From NCBI RefSeq assembly GCF_024710845.1, contig NZ_JANJTZ010000030.1:1-64000 (forward strand): a stretch of DNA of 64,000 nt, written 5' to 3'. The notes beneath the pieces are model-generated. The model did not search any database. It was not told the DNA's origin and saw only the letters and a program-made list of their open reading frames with translations. Positions 34,765 to 43,273 of this stretch are shown one piece after another (within the stretch, counting starts at the first letter, position 1; each line of letters opens with the position of its first letter). The position numbers and the translations under genes are program-made. This DNA is from Mesorhizobium sp. (GTDB taxonomy: Bacteria; Pseudomonadota; Alphaproteobacteria; Rhizobiales; Rhizobiaceae).

Positions 34765-35193
34765 TCATCCCTTCCCGGCGATGCTCGTGATCTTCTGGAT
34801 GAAGTCCAGGACGGCGCGGTCGAGCGCCGCGTTCTGCTTCTCGTCGCCCAGATCCGGCACCGCGAGCGAAATGTGGCGCGTTCGCCGCGTCGCGCTCGAC
34901 GGCGCCTTGCCGGGATGCGCGATTGCGTAAGCCGTCACGAACGCTTCCCGCTCCGCCGGACTGAAGTGACAGACCGAGAAGATCGCCGGCAGATGCTTGG
35001 CGGGGATCGGCATCGAATAGGCCGGGTTGGCGATCTGCGAAACGAAGGAACGGTGTTTGCCCAGCGCATCCGCCAGCCGTTGCCGCGTGCCGGACGGTCG
35101 CTGCTCGATCACCGAGGCGAGCACGCTCTTGTAGGCGCGGATCGCGCCCTCGGCGTCGGGCGGCGGATTCTGGTCTGGCGGATGGCCCTTCAC
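34765..35193 (-). CDS. Small helix-turn-helix-like protein in dha operon
   Basis: A 142-residue protein of no family I can name. A segment near residues 38-58 (TRQRLADALGKHRSFVSQIAN) has the spacing of an XRE-type helix-turn-helix, so it may bind DNA. The remainder contains VCHFSPAEREAFVTAYAIAHPG and a C-terminal helical tail. The GTG at 35193 overlaps the stop of the Enzyme I gene by four bases (GTGA), so it is translationally coupled. Lying between Enzyme I and dhaK suggests a regulator or chaperone of the kinase system, which is inference. Confidence 0.7.
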   Translation of the reverse strand: MKGHPPDQNPPPDAEGAIRAYKSVLASVIEQRPSGTRQRLADALGKHRSFVSQIANPAYSMPIPAKHLPAIFSVCHFSPAEREAFVTAYAIAHPGKAPSSATRRTRHISLAVPDLGDEKQNAALDRAVLDFIQKITSIAGKG

Positions 35194-36782
35194 AGCGTCA
35201 CACCGGCTACGGCGGCCTTCGCGGCCGCCAGTTGCGCAGGCGAGGCCGAGAGTTCGCGCAGGCCGGCTTTCAGCAGATGCGGGATCAGCGCCGGGTCGCC
35301 GCCCGCGTCGCCACATAGGCTGACGGGAATGCCGTGCGCGGCGCCGAACGCCGCGACTTCCCCAATCAGCCGCAGGACGGCCGGATGCGCCGTGTCGTTG
35401 AGGCGTGCGACGGAGGCGTTGTCGCGCGCCGCGGCCATCACGTATTGCGTCAGGTCGTTGGACCCGATCGAGAAGAAAGCGACATCGGAAAAGGCTTGCG
35501 GCGCGATCGCCACCGACGGCACCTCGACCATGATGCCGAGCGGTGGGATTCGGTGCACCGTCCCCAGCGTCGAGAGTGCCAGTGCTTCCTCCGCGAACAT
35601 GGCTTTCGCCCTCGCATATTCGGATTCGACCGCGATCATCGGAAACATGACCTTGAGACTGCCGTGGACGGCCGCCCGCAGCAAGGCGCGGATCTGCACG
35701 CGGAAGATGTCAGGCCGTGACAGCGACAGCCTTATGCCGCGCAGGCCGAGGAACGGATTGCCTTCCGCCACCGTGAAGCCCGGCACCGGCTTGTCGCCGC
35801 CAGCATCGACGGTTCGGATCGTCACCGGCTTTCCGGCCGCCCATTCGAGAACCTTGCGGTAGGCGCGATACTGCGTCTCCTCGTCGGGCAGGCCGCGCGA
35901 GAACAGGAACTCCGTCCGCATCAGCCCGACGCCGTCGCAGGTTGTGATGTCTATCGCATCTACATCCGAGGGATCGGCGACGTTGACATAGGCGAGCACG
36001 GGCGTGCCGTCTGCCGTGAGCGCAGGCTTCGAGAGATAGGCAGCCGCGCTGGAGCGCACAGCGGCGAAGGCGGCGGCCGCGGCGCGATGGCGAGCGATGT
36101 CGCCCCCCGCAGCGAGGGCCGTTAGCACCCCGGCCTGCGCGTCGAGCAGCACCTCGCCCGACAGCGTCGACAGCGCGTCGCCGAGGCCGACGACCATCGG
36201 CACGCCACGCGAGCGGGCGAGCATGGCGACGTGGGAAGCGGAAGAGCCCGCGGCGAGCGCGATGCCGCCGCCGGCCGACCAGTCGGTCTCGAGAAAGCGC
36301 GTCGGCGCCAGGTCTTCTCCGGCGAGGATCGCGCCAGGCAGTGTGGCGAGCATATCGGTGCCGACCAGCGCGCGCAGCACGCGGTCGCGGATATCGCCGA
36401 GGTCGGCCGATCGGGCGCGAAAATAGTCGTCACCCGAGGCTTCGTAGCCGGCGATCTCCGCATCCAGCACCCGCGCCCAGGCGGACGCGGCATCCGCTCC
36501 CTGGCCGATCGCCGCCAGCGCCGGTTCGGCGAGCGTGTCGTCGGAGAGCATGGCGAGCTGGAATTCGAGAATGTCCGCGCTCTCGCCGCTCGAACGCTCT
36601 ATCAGCGAGGCGACGGCAGCCGAAGCCATGGCGATCGCTCCGTTAAGCGCTTCGATCTCCTCGGTGCTGGTAGCTTTCGGAGTGTAGCTCGCCGTCACTG
36701 CGTCAAGCCGGCAGAGCGGCCCGGCCGCGAAACCGGGCGACGCCGCAATGCCTGTCAGCACGATGGGCGAGCGGTTGTTCAT
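35190..36782 (-). CDS. Phosphoenolpyruvate-protein phosphotransferase (Enzyme I) of the Dha system
   Basis: Takes phosphate from PEP and passes it to HPr. It has 530 residues, the usual Enzyme I length without an N-terminal GAF domain, so it is not the nitrogen-PTS protein PtsP. The phosphorylated His184 is in SASHVAMLARSRGVPMV. The PEP site appears as FLGLRGIRLSLSRPDIF and SIGSNDLTQY, and the catalytic cysteine as PVSLCGDAGGDP near the C-terminus. It is encoded directly after HPr and DhaM, so it probably serves the dihydroxyacetone kinase only. Confidence 0.93.
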   Translation of the reverse strand: MNNRSPIVLTGIAASPGFAAGPLCRLDAVTASYTPKATSTEEIEALNGAIAMASAAVASLIERSSGESADILEFQLAMLSDDTLAEPALAAIGQGADAASAWARVLDAEIAGYEASGDDYFRARSADLGDIRDRVLRALVGTDMLATLPGAILAGEDLAPTRFLETDWSAGGGIALAAGSSASHVAMLARSRGVPMVVGLGDALSTLSGEVLLDAQAGVLTALAAGGDIARHRAAAAAFAAVRSSAAAYLSKPALTADGTPVLAYVNVADPSDVDAIDITTCDGVGLMRTEFLFSRGLPDEETQYRAYRKVLEWAAGKPVTIRTVDAGGDKPVPGFTVAEGNPFLGLRGIRLSLSRPDIFRVQIRALLRAAVHGSLKVMFPMIAVESEYARAKAMFAEEALALSTLGTVHRIPPLGIMVEVPSVAIAPQAFSDVAFFSIGSNDLTQYVMAAARDNASVARLNDTAHPAVLRLIGEVAAFGAAHGIPVSLCGDAGGDPALIPHLLKAGLRELSASPAQLAAAKAAVAGVTL

Positions 36783-36788
36783 GCCCTT

Positions 36789-37088
36789 CTAAGCGCTCTT
36801 GGCATGATCGCCCTCGTCGAAGTCGCGCTCCACCAGTGCAACGAGTGCGCCAACAGCTTCCTCGGCCGCCTGCCCTTCGGCGCGCAGATGGATGGTCGTG
36901 CCCTTCGGCGCCTTGGTCGCCATCACCTTGACGATCGACTTCGCATCGATCCACGGACCGTTGGCGTCGAGCGCCATCTCGACCCGCGCCGCAAAAGTCT
37001 TGGCGAGCTTGGTGAACTTCACCGACGGACGGGCGTGTAGGCCCACCGCGTGGGTGATCAGGACCGAAGCTGCGGCTGTGGCGCTCAT
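36789..37088 (-). CDS. HPr-family phosphocarrier of the Dha system
   Basis: Small phosphocarrier between Enzyme I and DhaM, 99 residues. The phosphorylated histidine is His18 in HAVGLHARPSVKF. The regulatory-serine region is seen as DAKSIVKVMATKAPKGT. The start at 37088 is 12 bases beyond the dhaM stop. In many bacteria this domain is fused to DhaM; here HPr, Enzyme I and DhaM are three separate genes in a row. Confidence 0.93.
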   Translation of the reverse strand: MSATAAASVLITHAVGLHARPSVKFTKLAKTFAARVEMALDANGPWIDAKSIVKVMATKAPKGTTIHLRAEGQAAEEAVGALVALVERDFDEGDHAKSA

Positions 37089-37100
37089 GCGTGTCGTTCC

Positions 37101-37487
37101 TCAGGCCGGAGCTAATTCATGCGCTGTGGCGACGACTTCGCGCAGCGTGGCCCCGCCGGACGCCTCGGTCGCGGCCATCACCGCGCCCTCCACGATCGGC
37201 GCGTTGCACACGACGATCTTCTTCGAGCGCGGCTCACCGATCATCTCGACCGCCACTTCCGAATTGGTCTCCGCCCCGCCGAGATCAACCAGGATCGCGA
37301 CGCCTGCGTCCGACCAGGCCCGGTCGATCGCCTCCATGATGTCGCCGACCGACGTGCCGAGCCCGCCCTCGGGATTGCCGCCGCACCAGGCGAGCGGCAC
37401 CTCGTCGCCGACCATCTGGCGGACCATGTCGGCCGTGCCCTCGGCGACCTTGGGCGAATGCGAGACGATGACGATGCCGACGTTCAT
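37101..37487 (-). CDS. dhaM: Dihydroxyacetone kinase phosphoryl donor, subunit DhaM
   Basis: EIIA-Man-like domain of 128 residues that rephosphorylates the ADP bound to DhaL. The phosphorylated His10 is in GIVIVSHSPKVAEG. Other family blocks are GTSVGDIMEAI and VLVDLGGAETNSE (seen as AILVDLGGAETNSE). I chose the ATG at 37487; five further upstream residues in the same frame begin with a start that overlaps dhaL. Only the EIIA-like domain is present, without the fused HPr and partial Enzyme I of E. coli DhaM. Confidence 0.92.
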   Translation of the reverse strand: MNVGIVIVSHSPKVAEGTADMVRQMVGDEVPLAWCGGNPEGGLGTSVGDIMEAIDRAWSDAGVAILVDLGGAETNSEVAVEMIGEPRSKKIVVCNAPIVEGAVMAATEASGGATLREVVATAHELAPA

Positions 37488-37491
37488 GCGA

Positions 37492-38100
37492 TCAGGCTCC
37501 AAGTGTTTCTGCGACGGTCCGCACCAGAAGCGCGCTCGAGCGGGAGCCCGGGTCCATGTGGCCGATCGACCGGTCGCCGAGGAAGGATGCCCGCCCGCGG
37601 AGCGCCTTCATCGGCACGGTTGCTTCGGCGGCCGCATCGGCAACGGCCGCGATCTCCGCCGCCGATCTGCCCGCGGCCAGCGCGTCACGCGCCGGATACA
37701 GCACGTCGAGCATGGTCTTCTGCCCGGCTTCCGACTTGCCGCGCGCGGCGACCGCGTCGACCGCCCTGGCAAACGCTGCGGCGAAGGCGGAGCGATCTGG
37801 CGATGCCGGCATGTCCTTGCCGAGCGCCATCAGGAACGTCCCGAACAGTGGCCCGGATGCGCCGCCGACCGTCATCACGAGCTTGGTGCCGGCGGCCTTC
37901 AGCGCGTCGGGCAGCGGCTTCGCCGCCAAGGCGTCGGCCTCGGCCAGAAGCGCGTCGAAGCCGCGCCTCATGTTGTAGCCGTGGTCGCCGTCGCCGATCG
38001 CCTGGTCGAGCGCGGTGAGCTCGTCTGCATGCGCGGAAATCATCGTCGCACAGGCCTCGACCAGCTCCCTGATGTCGATGGATGCGAGCGTGTCGGTCAT
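37492..38100 (-). CDS. dhaL: PTS-dependent dihydroxyacetone kinase, subunit DhaL
   Basis: Nucleotide-binding kinase subunit that keeps ADP as a cofactor and phosphorylates the substrate on DhaK. It has 202 residues. The metal-binding aspartates are in QAIGDGDHGYNMRRGF (near 33). SGPLFGTFLMALG and GQKTMLDVLYPA are typical, as is the C-terminal GRASFLGDRSIGHMDPGS. It overlaps the upstream isomerase gene by four bases and precedes dhaM by four bases. Confidence 0.95.
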   Translation of the reverse strand: MTDTLASIDIRELVEACATMISAHADELTALDQAIGDGDHGYNMRRGFDALLAEADALAAKPLPDALKAAGTKLVMTVGGASGPLFGTFLMALGKDMPASPDRSAFAAAFARAVDAVAARGKSEAGQKTMLDVLYPARDALAAGRSAAEIAAVADAAAEATVPMKALRGRASFLGDRSIGHMDPGSRSSALLVRTVAETLGA

Positions 38101-38945
38101 GCGGCCCTCTTCCAGCCCTTGCGGATGTGTTCGTAGCCCTCGCGGTAGACGGCCTGGGGGCTCTCGGCGAAATCGCGCCAGACCTTGGTCGCGGCGGCAA
38201 GGTCCTTCAGGCCGCGGCCGAAGGCCTCGATTGTGAGCCAGCCGTCATAGCCGGACTCCCGGATCGCCTTGAACGTCTTCTTCCACGGGATGTTGCCCCG
38301 CCCCGGCACGCCGCGGTCGTTCTCGGAAATATGGACATGGACGATGTTGCGGACATTGTCGGTGAAGGCCGCGAGCGAGTCGGCTTCCTCGATGTTGGCG
38401 TGGAACGTGTCGTACATCGCCTTGATGTTCGGGTGACCGACCTCGTCGACGAGCCGCGACAGGTCCTTCATGGTGTTGACCAGATAGCATTCGAAGCGGT
38501 TCAGCGCCTCGAGCCCGATCGTGACCTCGTGCTTCGTCGCGTGGTCGCCGATCAGGCGCTGCGTGTCGACGGCACGCTTCCACTCAGCCGGCGTCGGGCC
38601 CGCGCCGGAGAAATGGCCGAGCGTCGAGTGCAGCGGGCCGGAGAGGTATTTCGCCCCCAGCGCCTCGGCGCAGTCGATCGTGTGTTTCATATAGGCGACG
38701 CCGGCCTTGCGCGCGGCGGCGTCGCCGATCAGGTTCATCGCCGGATCGCCCATCGCCGACACGGCGGTGCGCTCCAGCCCGATCTTGTCGAGCATCTCGC
38801 CCAGCCGCTTGTAGTCGTCCGGCGTGCCCTCGAAGATCGGAATTTCGACCCCGTCATAGCCGGTCGCCTTGATGTCCTTCAGCAGCGCACGGTGCTTGGT
38901 GGAGACATTCGTCGTCCACAGGAACATGCAGAATCCGATCTTCAT
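38097..38945 (-). CDS. Sugar phosphate isomerase/epimerase family protein
   Basis: TIM-barrel protein of 282 residues (the xylose-isomerase-like AP-endonuclease-2 superfamily). Visible features are MKIGFCMFLWTTN at the first strand, VGLEALNRFE-type metal ligands (seen as IGLEALNRFECYLVNT, Glu near 142), NIKAMYDTFHANIEE, VHISENDRG and DGWLTIEAFG. The arrangement is like hydroxypyruvate isomerase and tagatose-type epimerases. In this operon it could interconvert an imported ketose or its product before DhaK. It overlaps both neighbours by four bases. The true substrate is unknown. Confidence 0.88.
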   Translation of the reverse strand: MKIGFCMFLWTTNVSTKHRALLKDIKATGYDGVEIPIFEGTPDDYKRLGEMLDKIGLERTAVSAMGDPAMNLIGDAAARKAGVAYMKHTIDCAEALGAKYLSGPLHSTLGHFSGAGPTPAEWKRAVDTQRLIGDHATKHEVTIGLEALNRFECYLVNTMKDLSRLVDEVGHPNIKAMYDTFHANIEEADSLAAFTDNVRNIVHVHISENDRGVPGRGNIPWKKTFKAIRESGYDGWLTIEAFGRGLKDLAAATKVWRDFAESPQAVYREGYEHIRKGWKRAA

Positions 38946-39970
38946 GTATTCACCCCTCCCCGGATGCGATTGCCTTCGCCGTCAAAGAACAGCGGGCTGC
39001 GCAACCTTATGGTCACCGGGTCGCCCTTTCTCAAGGGTGTGTCGGTGTCGGTGAGCGTGATCAGCTTGCGGTCGGCAAGCGTTACATGCAGGTGGTTCTG
39101 GTCGCCGAGATGCTCGACCCAATCGACCCGGCCATCCGCATGGCCGTTGGCCGATCTCTCGATCGTCAGATGTTCGGTGCGCGCGCCGACGGTTATGGCT
39201 CCCGCCGGCGCGCCGCCGTCGGGGAGGAGCCCGACGGGGAGGAGGTTGATCGCGGGCTGGCCGAGCCGCGCTGCAACGTGCAGGGTCGCCGGTTCGGTAT
39301 AGACCTCGCGCGGCGTGCCGATCTGCACCAGGTGCCCTTCGGCCAGGATGCCGATCCGGTCGGCCATCGTCATCGCCTCGATCTGGTCGTGCGTCACGTA
39401 GAGCACGGTGGCGCCGAGTTCGGTCTGGATCCGCTTCAGCTCGAGCCTCAGATCGCCGCGCAGCTTGGCGTCGAGCGACGACAGCGGCTCGTCCATCAGG
39501 AAGATCGACGGCTTGCGCACCAGCGCGCGCCCGATCGCGACGCGCTGCATCTCGCCGCCCGACAGTTTCGTCGACTTGTTCTCGAGCTTGTGATGGATGC
39601 GCACGAGCTTCGCCACGTCTTCCACCCGCCGCCGGATCTGGTCTTCCGGCAGGCGCCGCGCCGGCGAGCGCAGCGGGAAGGCAAGGTTCTCGAACACGGT
39701 CAGGTGCGGATAGAGCGAATATTGCTGGAACACGAAGGCGACGTCGCGCGAAGCCGGGTCGAGCCGTGTGACGTCGCGTCCGCCGATATGGATCGTCCCG
39801 GCGTCTGGCTTCTCGAGCCCGGCGACCAGCCTCAGCGTCGTCGTCTTTCCCGCACCGGTCGGCCCGAGCAACACGACGAACTCGCCGTCTCGGATCTCGA
39901 GGTCGAGCCCCGACACCGCCTGAGTGTCCTTGAACGCCTTGTCTACGCCGCGAATGACGACCTCAGCCAT
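38942..39970 (-). CDS. Sugar-type ABC transporter ATPase, first of two
   Basis: MalK/UgpC-like ATPase of 342 residues. Walker A is GPTGAGKTT (near 35), the signature LSGGEMQRVAIGRALV, and Walker B FLMDEPLSSLDAKLR. The C-terminal third contains TOBE-like regulatory sequence. It is 7-8 bases overlapped by the gene before it, so tightly coupled. The second ATPase gene directly upstream is clearly different in sequence, so the pair probably forms a heterodimer. Confidence 0.92.
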   Translation of the reverse strand: MAEVVIRGVDKAFKDTQAVSGLDLEIRDGEFVVLLGPTGAGKTTTLRLVAGLEKPDAGTIHIGGRDVTRLDPASRDVAFVFQQYSLYPHLTVFENLAFPLRSPARRLPEDQIRRRVEDVAKLVRIHHKLENKSTKLSGGEMQRVAIGRALVRKPSIFLMDEPLSSLDAKLRGDLRLELKRIQTELGATVLYVTHDQIEAMTMADRIGILAEGHLVQIGTPREVYTEPATLHVAARLGQPAINLLPVGLLPDGGAPAGAITVGARTEHLTIERSANGHADGRVDWVEHLGDQNHLHVTLADRKLITLTDTDTPLRKGDPVTIRLRSPLFFDGEGNRIRGGVNT

Positions 39971-41072
39971 GCGCGTGGCTCCTCAGCGCCTCGTCGTGCA
40001 GCGCAGTGCGCAACGCCCGGCCGCTCGCCTTCTCGAACACCGAGAGTCGCGCGCCATTGAGCGCCAGTCCCACCTGCTCGCCGACCTTCACCGTCTGGTC
40101 CGCCGGGACGCGCGCCTTGAGCATCCCGTCTGCCGTCTCGACCGCCACGATCTGCGTCGTGCCGAGATACTCGGCGCCATAGACCGCGCCCCGCAGCCGC
40201 GAGGCATCGTCGAAGCGGATGTGCTCCGGCCGGATGCCCAGCGCATACTCTGCCTCGCCCGCGTCCTCCCGCAGCTCGGGGATGACGATCTCCGCGCCGC
40301 GCACCCCGACCTTGCGGTCGCCTCTCGCGAGCGTCGCGCCGAACTTGAGAAAGTTCATCGGCGGCGAGCCGATGAAGTCGGCGACGAACATGGTCGCAGG
40401 CCGGTCGTAGATCTCCTGTGGAGTGCCGAACTGCTCGATGACACCGTGGTTCATCACCGCGATCTTGTCGGCCATCGCCATCGCCTCGTGCTGGTCATGC
40501 GTGACATAGACCGTCGTGGCGTGGATGCGGTTGTGCAGCTCGCGCAGCTCGTGGACCATCAGATCGCGGAATTCGGCATCGAGGGTCCCGAGAGGCTCGT
40601 CCATTAGGAAGCATTTCGGCCGCCGCACGATGGCGCGGCCTAGCGCCACCCTCTGGCGGTCGCCGCCGGCGAGGCCCGAGACGGGCTTGTCGAGCAGATG
40701 GTCGATGCGCAGCAGCCGCGCGACCTCTTCCACCTGCTTCCGGATCTCGGCCTTCTGCATGCCCTGCGCCAGCAGTGGGAAGCCGATGTTTTTGCGCACG
40801 TTCATGTGCGGATAGAGCGCGAAAAGCTGGAACACGAAGGCGATGTCGCGCTCGCGCGCCCGTTTCTGCGAGACATCCTCACCGCCCAGCAGGATTCGGC
40901 CCGACGTGGGCAGCTCCAGCCCGGCAATCATGCGCAGCGTCGTCGTCTTGCCGCAGCCTGAGGGCCCGAGCATGACGAAGAATTCGCCGTCCTCGACCAC
41001 GAAGTTCGAGTTCTGGACCGCCGTGAACGATCCGAATTCCTTGCGCAGCTGTTCGACCCGGATCTCGGCCAT
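39963..41072 (-). CDS. Sugar-type ABC transporter ATPase, second of two
   Basis: MalK/UgpC-like ATPase of 369 residues. Walker A is GPSGCGKTT, Walker B FLMDEPLGTLDAEFR. The signature reads LAGGDRQRVALGRAIV, with Ala in place of Ser and Asp in place of Gln compared with LSGGQ, a modest departure. A TOBE domain fills the last 120 residues. The combination of two unlike ATPases with two permeases resembles glycerol-type GlpST/PQ systems of rhizobia. Confidence 0.92.
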   Translation of the reverse strand: MAEIRVEQLRKEFGSFTAVQNSNFVVEDGEFFVMLGPSGCGKTTTLRMIAGLELPTSGRILLGGEDVSQKRARERDIAFVFQLFALYPHMNVRKNIGFPLLAQGMQKAEIRKQVEEVARLLRIDHLLDKPVSGLAGGDRQRVALGRAIVRRPKCFLMDEPLGTLDAEFRDLMVHELRELHNRIHATTVYVTHDQHEAMAMADKIAVMNHGVIEQFGTPQEIYDRPATMFVADFIGSPPMNFLKFGATLARGDRKVGVRGAEIVIPELREDAGEAEYALGIRPEHIRFDDASRLRGAVYGAEYLGTTQIVAVETADGMLKARVPADQTVKVGEQVGLALNGARLSVFEKASGRALRTALHDEALRSHAHG

Positions 41073-41076
41073 CGCG

Positions 41077-41277
41077 CTACTCCGGGAACTTCGATACGAC
41101 GATGAACATCGCGGTGCCCGCCAGCATGGTGACGAAGGACCAGGTGTAGAGCGCCAGGGCGAAGGGCTGGAACAGCATCAGGAAACCGATGCCGATCAGG
41201 GCCGTCGCGATATTCTCCAGCGGGCCGCGACGGAGGATGCGAGGCCAGGAGGGTTTGCGGCTCGTCTGCGCGCTCAT
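41077..41277 (-). CDS. Small two-helix membrane protein of the ABC operon
   Basis: A 66-residue protein with two hydrophobic helices (about 22-43 and 46-61) and a basic N-terminus (MSAQTSRKPSWPRILRRGP), so the N-terminus likely faces the cytoplasm. Its ATG overlaps the permease stop by four bases, and the ATPase gene follows four bases after its stop. It has no family I recognise. A small membrane protein also occurs within the rhizobial glycerol transporter operon, but I cannot say these are related. Probably an accessory of the transporter. Confidence 0.75.
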   Translation of the reverse strand: MSAQTSRKPSWPRILRRGPLENIATALIGIGFLMLFQPFALALYTWSFVTMLAGTAMFIVVSKFPE

Positions 41278-42221
41278 TTCCGCACCGCCCCGAACGTGAT
41301 CCCGCGCAGCAGCTGTTTGCGCAGCAGGATGGTGAAGACGAGGATCGGCACGAGGAAAATCGTCGTGCCGGCTGCCACCGCCGGCCAGTCCTGCCCGCCT
41401 TCGCCGATGATCGTCGGGATGAAGGGCGGCGCCGTCTGAGCCGTGCCGGAGGTGAGCAGTGCCGCAAAGGCGTATTCGTTCCAGGCGAAGATCAGGCAGA
41501 AAATGGCGGTCGCAGCGATGCCCGTCGTCGCCTGCGGCAGCACCACCTTCCAGAACGACTGCAGCCGCGAATAGCCGTCGATCATCGCCGCCTCCTCGTA
41601 TTCGCGCGGGATCTCGTCGATGAAGCCCTTGAGCAGCCAGACCGCCAGCGACACGTTCACCGCCGTGTAGAGCAGGATCATGCCGAGCGCCGTGTCCGAC
41701 AGGCCAAGCTCGCGGTACATCAGGTAGATCGGGATCGCGACGGCGATCGGCGGCATCATCCGTGTCGACAGGATGAAGAACAGCAGATCGTCCGCCAGCG
41801 GCACCTTGAAGCGCGAGAAGCCATAGGCCGTCAGCGTGCCGAGGAACACGGCGCAGAAGGTCGAGCCGAAGGCGATGATCAGCGAATTGACGAAGCGCGG
41901 CAGGAAATTGGACTGGCCGGCGATCACCATGTTGCGCTTGCGCGTGGTCTCGTCGCAGAAATTGGTCGCCGGCGGCAGCGACTGGATGTACTCCGCCGTC
42001 TGCCTTGTGCGCGTCGTGAACAGGTTGCAGTAGCCCTCGATCGAGGGCGTGAACACGACCTTGGGCGGATAGGCGATCGAGTCCGGCGGCGTCTTGAATG
42101 AGGTCGCGATGATCCAGAACAGCGGGATCATGGTGATCACCGCGTAGAGGATCACGATCGCGCCGGCGACGCGCTTCGACGTGGCGCTGGGCTCAATGAC
42201 GGAGTGGGCCGAGGCGCTCAT
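41274..42221 (-). CDS. Sugar-type ABC transporter permease, second
   Basis: Membrane permease of 315 residues of the MalG/UgpE group. The EAA loop used to dock the ATPase is seen as EYEEAAMIDGYSRLQSF. About six helices are visible, and the ends LLRGITFGAVRK match the family C-terminus. A roughly 50-residue periplasmic loop after helix 1 (from DSIAYPP to RKRNMVIAG) is unusually long. The ATG at 42221 overlaps the stop of the first permease by four bases; a longer frame upstream is not coding. Confidence 0.92.
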   Translation of the reverse strand: MSASAHSVIEPSATSKRVAGAIVILYAVITMIPLFWIIATSFKTPPDSIAYPPKVVFTPSIEGYCNLFTTRTRQTAEYIQSLPPATNFCDETTRKRNMVIAGQSNFLPRFVNSLIIAFGSTFCAVFLGTLTAYGFSRFKVPLADDLLFFILSTRMMPPIAVAIPIYLMYRELGLSDTALGMILLYTAVNVSLAVWLLKGFIDEIPREYEEAAMIDGYSRLQSFWKVVLPQATTGIAATAIFCLIFAWNEYAFAALLTSGTAQTAPPFIPTIIGEGGQDWPAVAAGTTIFLVPILVFTILLRKQLLRGITFGAVRK

Positions 42222-43186
42222 CGGCTCTTCACCTTGTTCAGCACCTTCACGTAGATGTTGGCCAGGCCAAACACCGCGACGAACAGGATGATCGCAAACG
42301 CCGACGAGAAGCCGGTGCGCCACTTCTCGAACGCCTCGCGCTTGAGCGTGATCGAGGCAACCTCGGTGGTCGAGCCCGGGCCGCCGCCGGTCAGAAGGTT
42401 CACCATGTCGAACATTTTGAAGTTTTCGATGCCGCGGAACAGCACCGCCAGCATGATGAAGGGCAGCGCCATCGGCAGCGTGATCGACCAGAACTGCCGC
42501 CACGGCGAGGCGCGGTCGACCTCGGCCGCCTCGTAGATGTAGTCGGGAATCGAGCGCAGCCCGGCGAGGCAGATTAGCATCACATAGGGCGTCCACATCC
42601 ACGTATCGACGATGATGATCGCCCATGGCGCCAGCTTCACCGACGACAGCATCGCGATCTCCGACGGCGGAATGCCGCTGAAGAAGGAGACGATATAGGT
42701 GAAGAGCCCGATCTGCGGCTCGTAGAGGAAGCGCCAGAAATTGCCGACGACAGCAGGCGACAGCATCATCGGCACCAGGATGACTGTCGTCCAGAACGCA
42801 TGACCGCGGAACTTGCGGTCGATCAGATAGGCGAGCGAGAAGCCGATCAGCGTCTGCAACACGATCGTCCAGAACACGAAATGCGCGGTGGCTTGCATCG
42901 CCAGCCAGGTGTCGGAATCGGTCAGGATCCGCTCGTAGTTCTGCAGGCCGACATTCTTGACCGTTTCGTTCGGCCGGTTGGCACGGTAATTGGTGAAGGA
43001 GAGCTGGATCGCCCAGATCAGCGGGAAGATGTTGATCGCGAGCAGCAGCACCATCGTCGGCGCGATGAACAGCCAGGCGACCGCGCGGTCCGACAAGGCC
43101 CGCACGCGCGTCGCGACCGGCGCGGGCGTAGCCCGGACAGCGGTCTCGGCGGCGCGTTCGAGAAGGGTTGCGTTGGCGTCGGTCAC
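42218..43186 (-). CDS. Sugar-type ABC transporter permease, first
   Basis: Membrane permease of 322 residues of the MalF/UgpA group. Six main helices are visible, with an EAA loop seen as DYIYEAAEVDRASPWRQF. The N-terminal 30 residues are polar. SIPDYIYEAAEVDRA, TLPMALPFIMLAVLF and the region LLTGGGPGSTTEVASI fit the family. It starts 88 bases after the binding-protein gene, with a strong hairpin in between. Confidence 0.92.
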   Translation of the reverse strand: MTDANATLLERAAETAVRATPAPVATRVRALSDRAVAWLFIAPTMVLLLAINIFPLIWAIQLSFTNYRANRPNETVKNVGLQNYERILTDSDTWLAMQATAHFVFWTIVLQTLIGFSLAYLIDRKFRGHAFWTTVILVPMMLSPAVVGNFWRFLYEPQIGLFTYIVSFFSGIPPSEIAMLSSVKLAPWAIIIVDTWMWTPYVMLICLAGLRSIPDYIYEAAEVDRASPWRQFWSITLPMALPFIMLAVLFRGIENFKMFDMVNLLTGGGPGSTTEVASITLKREAFEKWRTGFSSAFAIILFVAVFGLANIYVKVLNKVKSR

Positions 43187-43224
43187 GTTCGAGGTTCGCT
43201 TCGCATGTCGGGCGGGATGGAAAA

Positions 43225-43257
43225 CCGTCCCGCGGCATCGCCGACGCCGCGGGACGG
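43225..43257 (-). terminator. Hairpin between binding-protein and permease genes
   Basis: A perfect 12-bp stem, CCGTCCCGCGGC and GCCGCGGGACGG with a 9-base loop, lies just after the binding-protein stop. On the minus strand it is followed by TTTTCC. It is likely a partial terminator or an RNA-stabilising element that leaves more of the binding-protein mRNA than of the rest, as in other ABC importer operons. Confidence 0.75.
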
Positions 43258-43273
43258 GCCTGGGAGGCGGAGA

